From JAJRXG01 sp964470035 (lineage in GTDB: Bacteria; Bacteroidota; Bacteroidia; Chitinophagales; Saprospiraceae): a stretch of 15,617 bases of DNA. The notes beneath the pieces are model-generated. The model worked only from the letters and a program-made list of their open reading frames with translations, did not search any database and was not told the origin of the DNA. Below are positions 1 to 6,412 of this stretch, piece after piece; position 1 is the first letter of the stretch; each line of letters opens with the position of its first letter. The stretch spans positions 1 to 15,617 of the forward strand of contig CAYYBR010000087.1 of assembly GCA_964470035.1 (NCBI GenBank). Direction: 5' to 3'. A program made the translations under genes and the position numbers.

Positions 1-351
1 GGTATCTACCTCCTCTGGATTACTCATCTCTACCTTCACGATCCAACCTTGACCATATGGATCTTCATTGATATCTGCTGGATTATCGCCCTCTGACTCA
101 TCGAGTTCAGGATTGAATTCGATCACCTTGCCACTTACTGGCATGTACAAATCAGAGGTTGTCTTCACTGCTTCCACTGTACCAAATACTTCATCTTTGG
201 CGACCTCGTCTCCTACTGTCTCGACTTCTACATATACGATCTCTCCGAGTTCACTTTGTGCGTGATCGGTGATACCTATCGTTGCTATATCTCCTTCTAT
301 GGAGACCCACTCGTGTTCCTTGGTGTATTTTAGATTTGATGGACTCGACAT
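1..351 (-). CDS. gcvH: Glycine cleavage system H protein (partial, cut by window edge)
   Basis: Lipoyl carrier of the glycine cleavage complex: it shuttles the aminomethyl group between the P, T and L proteins in the cytoplasm. The 117 codons visible begin MSSPSNLKYTKEHEWVS, the usual H-protein opening. The lipoyl-attachment region reads GTVEAVKTTSDLYMPVSG, placing the modified lysine at residue 63. Next come the typical 'G.V...N..L...P...N.DPYG.GW' positions, ending at EEVDT. Family members are about 125-130 residues, so only some ten C-terminal residues lie beyond the window. The gene starts 15 bp after the citrate synthase stop on the same strand, with no terminator between them, so co-transcription is likely. 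From memory, gcvH often neighbours sprA in Flavobacteriia; that part of the genome is not visible here. Confidence 0.96.
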   Translation of the reverse strand, partial: MSSPSNLKYTKEHEWVSIEGDIATIGITDHAQSELGEIVYVEVETVGDEVAKDEVFGTVEAVKTTSDLYMPVSGKVIEFNPELDESEGDNPADINEDPYGQGWIVKVEMSNPEEVDT

Positions 352-366
352 ACCTTATAATGATAT

Positions 367-1674
367 TTATGCTTCAGCTACAAATGATCGTACCCAGTCT
401 AGTGTGACAGACTTTGGTCTCTCTAATGAAAATCCAAGTGCTCGCGACCAACATAGAGCTGCTAGCACTCCTAAAGCTCTCGACACGCCAAACAAGACGG
501 TATAGAAACTATATTCTTTTAATCCGTAATGCACTAGTATAGCACCACTATGGGCATCGACATTCGGCCATGGATTTTTCACCTTACCAAGACTTTCTAG
601 GATCGGTGGGACCACATCAAAAAGCTTCCATACGATCTGTACTATCTGACTTTCTGATAGATGCGCTTCCGCAAATACTCGCTGAGCTGTAAATCTCGGA
701 TCAGGCTGTCTCAAAACAGCATGACCATATCCTGGGATCACCTTACCCTGATCCAAAGTCTTCTGAACATAAGCAGCTATGTCTTCTTTGCTAGGATTAT
801 CCGTTCCTAACTCTTCGATCATCTCCATCACCCATTTGATCACCTCCTGGTTAGCAAGACCATGAAGCGGTCCAGCAAGGCTGTTCATACCTCCTGCAAA
901 GGACATATATGAACTACTAAGAGTCGAACCTACAAGATGCACCGTGTGCGCAGAAGCATTACCTCCTTCGTGATCGGCGTGAATAGTAAGATAAAGCCTC
1001 ATCAAACTTTTGAACTCATCTCCTTCTATACCAAGCATGTGGGCAAAGTTGCCCGCCCAGTCGAGACTCAAGTCTGGCTCGATATGATTATTATTATGAA
1101 ATGTCTTTCTGTAGATATAGGCAGCCACTCTAGGTAGTTTGGCGATGAGATTCATCGCATCTTCATAAGTGGCATCCCAGTAATCTGACTTACTCATACC
1201 TTCTGCGTATCTCCTAGAAAAAACACTCTCGCTTTCCATGGATACGATAGCCGCACTAAACTGCGACATCGGATGGGTATGGTCTGGAAGTGCATCTAGC
1301 ACTGCATAAGTATGCGCAGGCACCTCCGCTCTTTTTTCCCACTCATCACTCAACCAGTCTACGTCTTCTTTTGTAGGTAGTTCTCCTACAAGCATCAACC
1401 AAAAAAGACCTTCTGGTAGTGGTTGATCGTCACCATCACGATTAGGTAGTAATTCGGACAACTCAGGGATAGAGTAGCCTCTGAATCTTATTCCTTCTAT
1501 CGGGTCAAGATTTGAGGTCTCCCATATCATACTTTTGACCCCTCTCATCCCTCCAAAAATCTGCTTCAAAGAAACTTCATCAGCCTTCTTCTCACCATGC
1601 TCCTTGAGTATAGCTCTGTAATCAGTAAAAGTGGCTAGCGCCTTTTCTTTGAATTTTTCTTTTAATCTGTCCAT
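367..1674 (-). CDS. gltA: Citrate synthase, eukaryotic/mitochondrial-like type
   Basis: Condenses oxaloacetate and acetyl-CoA to citrate, the entry step of the TCA cycle. The 435 residues match the length of the mitochondrial enzyme rather than hexameric E. coli GltA. Family blocks are nearly intact: HADHEGGN (232-239), LAGPLHGLANQEV (266-278), PGYGHAVLR (314-322), KNPWPNVDAHSG (366-377) and FGVSRALGVLA (395-405). The catalytic triad equivalent to pig H274, H320 and D375 is H271, H318 and D373; R399 would contact oxaloacetate. Similar eukaryote-like enzymes are known in Geobacteraceae, and they occur in Bacteroidota. The ATG start gives the normal N-terminal helix. It appears to lead a two-gene operon with gcvH. 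The 145-bp divergent region upstream shows no clear TAnnTTTG box for this strand. Confidence 0.97.
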   Translation of the reverse strand: MDRLKEKFKEKALATFTDYRAILKEHGEKKADEVSLKQIFGGMRGVKSMIWETSNLDPIEGIRFRGYSIPELSELLPNRDGDDQPLPEGLFWLMLVGELPTKEDVDWLSDEWEKRAEVPAHTYAVLDALPDHTHPMSQFSAAIVSMESESVFSRRYAEGMSKSDYWDATYEDAMNLIAKLPRVAAYIYRKTFHNNNHIEPDLSLDWAGNFAHMLGIEGDEFKSLMRLYLTIHADHEGGNASAHTVHLVGSTLSSSYMSFAGGMNSLAGPLHGLANQEVIKWVMEMIEELGTDNPSKEDIAAYVQKTLDQGKVIPGYGHAVLRQPDPRFTAQRVFAEAHLSESQIVQIVWKLFDVVPPILESLGKVKNPWPNVDAHSGAILVHYGLKEYSFYTVLFGVSRALGVLAALCWSRALGFSLERPKSVTLDWVRSFVAEA

Positions 1675-1819
1675 GTACTTCCTACCCTGTGGTACGTTTA
1701 GTAATTAGTTCTCGCGAAATTAAGTCTAGGAAGGCAATTTTGTTCATTTATCACAACATTTAATTAGATTCGATTATCGCGGTATCTGAGCATTTGAAAA
1801 TTGACATAAGGGTAGAAGG

Positions 1820-2410
1820 ATGTATATAGTGGACGACGTAGTAGTCAGCAGTGAGGTATTCTCAGTGAAGTTTCACTGCAATCTTAAGAAGTGCAAGGGA
1901 GCTTGTTGCTGGGAAGGTGACTTTGGCGCTCCGGTCAGCAAAGATGAAGAGGCCATCCTAGATGATATCATGCCTGTACTTCTTCCAACTATGTCTGTCT
2001 CCTCTCAGAAAGTGATCAATGATCAAGGAACATCCGTCAGCACTTCATATCACGATGATAAAGTGACACCATTGTTATCCGATGCATCCTGTGTCTACCT
2101 TGTCAAGGACGAACTTGGCATATCGAGATGTGGCATAGAGCAAGCCTACGAAAAAGAAATGATAGACTTCAAAAAGCCTGTGTCTTGTCATCTGTACCCC
2201 ATACGCGTGACAAAAAATGACATCACAGGATACGAAGCCCTCAACTATGACGAATGGGATATATGCAGTGATGCATGTGCTCTCGGAGAGCAAAAGGGGA
2301 TGCCCGTTTTTAGGTTTGTCAAAGACGCTCTGATCCGAAAATATGGGGTAGAGTTTTACGCTCAACTCGAGGATATTTACGATACATATTTCCGAAAGGG
2401 AAAAAAGTAA
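1820..2410 (+). CDS. DUF3109 family cysteine-rich protein
   Basis: A 196-residue protein resembling DUF3109, a Bacteroidota-rich family of unknown function related in style to YkgJ-type cysteine-cluster proteins. Nine cysteines are visible: C20, C25, C29, C30, C91, C104, C123, C149 and C153. The clusters are C-x4-C-x3-CC (FHCNLKKCKGACCWEGDFG), RCGIEQAY, the SCHLYPIR block and CSDAC. This spacing suggests metal or Fe-S binding, but that is inference. There is no signal peptide or membrane segment, so it is probably cytoplasmic. It is transcribed divergently from citrate synthase and followed by the separate promoter of the isomerase gene, so it looks monocistronic. The start is the ATG that gives the family's usual N-terminus; the AAGGA run touches this ATG and is too close to be a normal ribosome binding site. 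Confidence 0.85.
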   Translation: MYIVDDVVVSSEVFSVKFHCNLKKCKGACCWEGDFGAPVSKDEEAILDDIMPVLLPTMSVSSQKVINDQGTSVSTSYHDDKVTPLLSDASCVYLVKDELGISRCGIEQAYEKEMIDFKKPVSCHLYPIRVTKNDITGYEALNYDEWDICSDACALGEQKGMPVFRFVKDALIRKYGVEFYAQLEDIYDTYFRKGKK

Positions 2411-2443
2411 GTGCTAATAGTAAGACACTAGCACAAAGCCACG

Positions 2444-2474
2444 TTTGATAAACGTCGCGAATGGTGTACCTTTG
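2444..2474 (+). promoter_or_regulatory. Bacteroidota-type promoter for the PpiD gene, with overlapping palindrome
   Basis: A -33 TTTG (2444-2447) is separated by exactly 19 bp from TACCTTTG (2467-2474), a full match to the Bacteroidota consensus TTTG-N19-TAnnTTTG. Transcription would start near 2480 and leave a leader of about 40 nt before the ATG at 2521. A perfect inverted repeat ACGTTT-GAT-AAACGT (2441-2455) covers the -33 box and could be an operator. Confidence 0.8.
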
Positions 2475-2520
2475 CGATCTTTTTTGACAAGCATATATCT
2501 AGTAATAAGAACATAACAGA

Positions 2521-4644
2521 ATGGCCTTATTAGGAACAATAAGAAATAACATGTGGTTCGTGTTTATACTCATAGCACTAGCCACAGCTGCCTTTATCTT
2601 TATGGATGCCATGGGACCAGGCGGCGGCGGGATCGGAGGACCGGACGCTAATACACCTGTAGGTGAAATCGCCGGACAGAAGATCAAACAAAATGACTTT
2701 AGTAGATCTACAGAGTTTCTCTTTGGTAATCTTCAGGATGCCAACGCGAAGAGAGATCTCCTGTGGGACTACTATGTAGATCGTGGTATCCTCTCATCGG
2801 AAGCTGAGAAGCTAGGTATGGGCATCGGACATGATGAACTGATGGATCTACAGTTTGGAAGTAATCTAAGCCCAGTCATCAGAAACAACTTTACTGTCAA
2901 TGGTCAGCTCAATGTATCTCTGCTTCAGCAATTCAAAAATTTATTTGAGTCAGGAGATCAGATAGCACCAGAGCAAGCTCTCTTCTGGGCAGAACAAGAG
3001 AAGCAGATCAAAAAAGAACAACTGCAGATAAAGATCAATAGTCTAGCACAAAAAGCGATCTATACCCCTAACTGGATGGCTCAAAATGCTGTATCTGAAG
3101 AGAACGGCACTGCAGATGTCGCAGTGGTGCGTGTACCTTTTGATGCCATAGATGGCTCTGGTATCGAAGTTTCTAATAGCGATATCAGCAACTTCATCCA
3201 GAAAAATAGAAAGGACTATGAACTAAAAGAGGAGATGAGAGAAGGGACTTATATATCTTATAACCTCATCCCTAGTGCAGCCGATAGTGCTAAGCTTCGC
3301 TCTTCTTTGCTCGAGTCCATGGATAAATTTAGGACTGCTAGCAATGACTCCATCTTTACGCTTGCCAACAATGGGTTTTATTCTAATGGCTATGGTAAAG
3401 CAGAACAACTGGACGAGTTCTACTCAGACAAGGTAGGTGACTTTGAAGTGGGTGGTGTATATGGTCCATATGTCTTAGGGCCTAGTTATCAAGCTGTGAA
3501 GTTGATCGATAAAAAGGTGCTTCCTGATTCAGTGAAAGCAAGACATATCCTTCGCAACGTAACCGCTGGTAATGCCATACAACTAACTGAAGCTAATCGG
3601 TTGATCGATAGCTTAGAGAACGTTTTACGTACAAACAAAAACAAGTTTGCTGAACTAGCTGAAGAGTTTAGTCAGGATCTTTCTAATAATACAGAAGGTG
3701 GAGACCTAGGGTACTTTGTACAAGGCAGGATGGTGAAAGCATTTAACGACGTTTGCTTTTTGACTGGCAAAGAGGGAGGTCTTTACAAAGTGCAAACCAA
3801 CTTTGGTGTCCACTTGATATATATAGAAGACCAAGTCTATACTGACAGAGCTCCAGGATATAAGCTAGCGTATATCAATACGCCGATATTACCAGGAGAA
3901 GAAACACAAGAAGAAGCTTATAATGTACTTCTCAACCTTGTTAATTCTTATCCGTATCTGTCCGAATTAAAAGCAGAGGCTGAAAAGAATCGTGCCTTAT
4001 CTATAGGCTCAACTGGCAAGCTCGGGATAAACGGCTATCAAATCGCTGATCTAGGTGGTGGCGATGTATCGAGAAATATCGCAAAGTGGATGTATGATAG
4101 AGACGCTGAGATTGGTGCCATGTCTCAGACCATATACGAATATGCAAATACGGTAACCTACACTCCAGAAAAATATGTCTTAGTAAGTCTAGACAAAATT
4201 CATAAGCCAGGTCTACCAAGTCCGGAGTCAGTTAGAGGTGAAGTAGAATTCGCCATACTTAATCAATTAAAAGCAGAGAAGGCTGTATCATCCATGAGTG
4301 GCGGTCTACTTGCTGTAGCTAGCCAATACAACTCACGAGTGGATACACTTAGAGGGCTTAGTATGCTTAACAATACTATCGCTCAGTATGGAAGTGAACC
4401 AGAACTACTAGGAGCTGCATTTGGTCAGGATGCAGGAAGTACTTCACAACCGGTTATAGGCAATAGTGGAATATATCTCGTACAGACGCTTTCGAAAAAT
4501 CCGGCATCTGGAGATCAGATAGCAGGCCTTTCCTTCATCAAAAACACAATAGCAGGAGGTAAGAAAAACTCTCTGCAGTTTGGTTTAGTCGAATCCCTGA
4601 AAGACCACTACGAAGTAAAGGATAATCGATCCTTGTTCTACTAG
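2521..4644 (+). CDS. ppiD: PpiD/SurA-type membrane-anchored peptidyl-prolyl isomerase
   Basis: Periplasmic folding factor for exported proteins, held in the inner membrane by one N-terminal helix (residues about 11-30, followed by a glycine-rich stretch). A SurA_N-like helical region (about 45-200) with 'G..I....F' and 'LWDYYVDRGILSSEAEKLG' precedes a canonical parvulin domain at about 338-437. The parvulin motifs are KARHIL, FAELAEEFSQD, GGDLGYF, and GGLYKVQTNFGVHLI. Flanking stretches (about 241-332 and 447-560) have the shape of degenerate parvulin modules lacking these motifs. At 707 residues it fits Bacteroidota PpiD-like proteins. Its own promoter lies just upstream and an intrinsic terminator just downstream, so it is a single-gene unit. 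The symbol rests on architecture and not on an orthology test. Confidence 0.9.
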   Translation: MALLGTIRNNMWFVFILIALATAAFIFMDAMGPGGGGIGGPDANTPVGEIAGQKIKQNDFSRSTEFLFGNLQDANAKRDLLWDYYVDRGILSSEAEKLGMGIGHDELMDLQFGSNLSPVIRNNFTVNGQLNVSLLQQFKNLFESGDQIAPEQALFWAEQEKQIKKEQLQIKINSLAQKAIYTPNWMAQNAVSEENGTADVAVVRVPFDAIDGSGIEVSNSDISNFIQKNRKDYELKEEMREGTYISYNLIPSAADSAKLRSSLLESMDKFRTASNDSIFTLANNGFYSNGYGKAEQLDEFYSDKVGDFEVGGVYGPYVLGPSYQAVKLIDKKVLPDSVKARHILRNVTAGNAIQLTEANRLIDSLENVLRTNKNKFAELAEEFSQDLSNNTEGGDLGYFVQGRMVKAFNDVCFLTGKEGGLYKVQTNFGVHLIYIEDQVYTDRAPGYKLAYINTPILPGEETQEEAYNVLLNLVNSYPYLSELKAEAEKNRALSIGSTGKLGINGYQIADLGGGDVSRNIAKWMYDRDAEIGAMSQTIYEYANTVTYTPEKYVLVSLDKIHKPGLPSPESVRGEVEFAILNQLKAEKAVSSMSGGLLAVASQYNSRVDTLRGLSMLNNTIAQYGSEPELLGAAFGQDAGSTSQPVIGNSGIYLVQTLSKNPASGDQIAGLSFIKNTIAGGKKNSLQFGLVESLKDHYEVKDNRSLFY

Positions 4645-4664
4645 AGTAGATAAAAGAGAAAATT

Positions 4665-4692
4665 AAAAGGAGGCCCAAAAGCCTCCTTTTTT
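4665..4692 (+). terminator. Intrinsic terminator of the PpiD gene
   Basis: A perfect 10-bp stem, AAAAGGAGGC / GCCTCCTTTT, encloses a 6-nt loop (CCAAAA) and is followed by more T. It begins 20 bp after the isomerase stop codon and separates that gene from the MORN-lipoprotein/porQ pair. Confidence 0.93.
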
Positions 4693-4733
4693 GTTTATAC
4701 CTGTTCTTTACATCAGTTCGTTATTAGTATCAC

Positions 4734-5354
4734 ATGAAGCGATACTCTCTATTCATAAGTTGTGTGGTAGCATTCCTCATATCTGGATGTGATGGATATA
4801 AGACTATCAAGGATTATACTGAAGAAGATGTGCTCTATCGGAAGTATAAGATCGATAAAGATTCTCTCATCCAGGATGAGTATATCGTATACTATGAGAA
4901 CGGTGAAACGATATTTGAAAAGTCTTCCTATACAGATGGAAAGCTGAACGGAACAAGAAACCTCTACTTCGATAATGGTCAAGTCGAGATCTCAGAAACC
5001 TATGTGGATGGTATCCTATCCGATACTCTGAAAGTCTACTACAGTTCTGGCATCTTAAAGCAATCAAAGTACTATGATGCTGGTGTCCTTACAGGGGTAG
5101 TGAAGACTTACTACGAAGATGGCAGCCTGAAAGAAGAAGCCACTTTCGTAAATAATATAGAACAAGGTCCTTTTGTAGAGTTTTATCCTAATGGGCAACC
5201 CAAGTGGAGAGGTACTTTTAGAAATGGTGATAAAGAATTTGGTGAGCTCATCAAGTATAATGAGCAGGGACAAGAAATCCGAAAGCTCATGTGTGATACT
5301 GCTGCAATATGCAAGACTATTTGGACGCTCGAAGATGGCTATCTTGACCTATAA
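4734..5354 (+). CDS. MORN-repeat (YwqK-like) lipoprotein
   Basis: A 206-residue predicted lipoprotein. The N-terminus MKRYSLFISCVVAFLISGC is a signal peptide ending in lipobox ISGC, with C19 the lipidated residue. After a short spacer come about five repeats of 23-24 residues built on 'G....YY.nG.....Y.dG' (about 48-70, 71-93, 94-117, 118-141, 142-165), plus a weaker sixth. This is the MORN_2 pattern that databases often name 'toxin-antitoxin system YwqK family antitoxin'; no toxin is present and I do not endorse that role. Two cysteines near the C-terminus (C187, C193) might form a disulfide. Its TAA overlaps the porQ ATG by one base (TAATG), so translation of the two is probably coupled, hinting at an outer-membrane job linked to PorQ. 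Confidence 0.85.
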   Translation: MKRYSLFISCVVAFLISGCDGYKTIKDYTEEDVLYRKYKIDKDSLIQDEYIVYYENGETIFEKSSYTDGKLNGTRNLYFDNGQVEISETYVDGILSDTLKVYYSSGILKQSKYYDAGVLTGVVKTYYEDGSLKEEATFVNNIEQGPFVEFYPNGQPKWRGTFRNGDKEFGELIKYNEQGQEIRKLMCDTAAICKTIWTLEDGYLDL

Positions 5355-6412
5355 TGTCATCTACTAGATTATATCTCATTTTCGTTTTTCTTGTAAGTGC
5401 ACCTTATCTAGTTACAAGTCAGATAGGAGGTCTATATACCTTTGACTTTTTGGATCTTGCTGGATCATCTAGAGCTACAGCATTGGGCGGCGTGCCTATC
5501 GCTTTTAGCGACCAAGATATCGCACAAGCCTTTCATAATCCCGCTCTTCTACAGCCAGCCATGGCCCATCAACTTTCTATCAATCACAACTTTCATCTGG
5601 CAGATATAGGATTTGGGTCTATCGCCTATGGCATTCCACTAAGAGATACTTCTCTCATGCTGATGGTAAGTGGAGGGTTTGTGAACTATGGTGATTTTAC
5701 AAGAGCTGATGACTTTGGTATCAGACAAGGTACTTTCTCTGGACAGGAGAGCTCGATAAACGTCGGTGTAAGTAAGCAACTAGACGAAAGACTTCGTCTT
5801 GGCGTCCAACTCAAATATGCTTTTTCCAGCCTTGCCAACTTTAGTTCTTCGGGTCTAGGAGGTGATATCGGTGTACACTATCACAATCCAGAAAAAAGAT
5901 CTAATTGGGCGCTCGTCTTTAAGAACTTGGGTGCTCAGTTTTCGAGTTTTGATATACAGAGAGAACCTTGGCCGGTAAACCTCCAACTTGGGTATGCTAA
6001 GCGACTGGAGCATCTTCCGCTGACATGGATGATCACGGCGCATCATCTTCAAAGATGGGACCTTCGATCACCCCTTGATGACCAAGGAGGTATAACGATC
6101 ATAGGTGAAGAACCTACACCTCCATCTTCATTAAGTAAATCGATAGATAACTTATTTCGACATCTAGCTTTTGGTGCAGAACTAGGGCTTGGACAAAATG
6201 AAGTGGTACGTCTTCGGGTGGGATATAATCACCTTCGCGCCAAAGAACTCTCCGTCTCGGGTTTTAGAAGTCTAAGTGGATTTAGTTTTGGCTTTGGGAT
6301 AAAAATCAAAAAAATTCGCCTCGACTATGGAGTCGGCAGGTACCACCTAGCAGGCGGAGCTAATCATCTAAGTCTGACGTTAGACTTGCATGAGCTCGCA
6401 AGCAGACTTTAG
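5354..6412 (+). CDS. porQ: Type IX secretion system outer-membrane protein PorQ
   Basis: Outer-membrane beta-barrel of the FadL/PorV-like class; in Porphyromonas PorQ is required for type IX secretion, where it works with the shuttle and attachment proteins around PorV, PorU and PorZ. The 352 residues start with a signal peptide (cleavage likely VTS-Q at 22/23). The diagnostic block follows: LAGSSRATALGGVPIAFSD (35-53) and the HNPALL motif (61-66). The rest is alternating beta strands with many aromatic residues, as expected of a barrel ending in the outer membrane. Length fits PorQ (about 330-350). It overlaps the lipoprotein gene by one base. In many Bacteroidota porQ precedes cmk; here it instead converges on a minus-strand envelope gene. 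Confidence 0.9.
   Translation: MSSTRLYLIFVFLVSAPYLVTSQIGGLYTFDFLDLAGSSRATALGGVPIAFSDQDIAQAFHNPALLQPAMAHQLSINHNFHLADIGFGSIAYGIPLRDTSLMLMVSGGFVNYGDFTRADDFGIRQGTFSGQESSINVGVSKQLDERLRLGVQLKYAFSSLANFSSSGLGGDIGVHYHNPEKRSNWALVFKNLGAQFSSFDIQREPWPVNLQLGYAKRLEHLPLTWMITAHHLQRWDLRSPLDDQGGITIIGEEPTPPSSLSKSIDNLFRHLAFGAELGLGQNEVVRLRVGYNHLRAKELSVSGFRSLSGFSFGFGIKIKKIRLDYGVGRYHLAGGANHLSLTLDLHELASRL

Noticed and set aside
4690..4720. Promoter TTTG-N19-TCAGTTCG before the MORN lipoprotein
   Set aside because: The -7 part has two mismatches to TAnnTTTG and the -33 part lies inside the terminator T-run; transcription would start only a few bases before the ATG.
4734..5354. Toxin-antitoxin system suggested by the YwqK family name
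   Set aside because: No toxin gene is adjacent; the neighbour is porQ, and the protein is a lipoprotein with MORN repeats. The database name is not functional evidence.
6386..6403. CTTGC/GCAAG hairpin near the end of porQ as a terminator
   Set aside because: The stem is 5 bp with a mismatched interior and lies within coding sequence; the following T-run is weak and interrupted.
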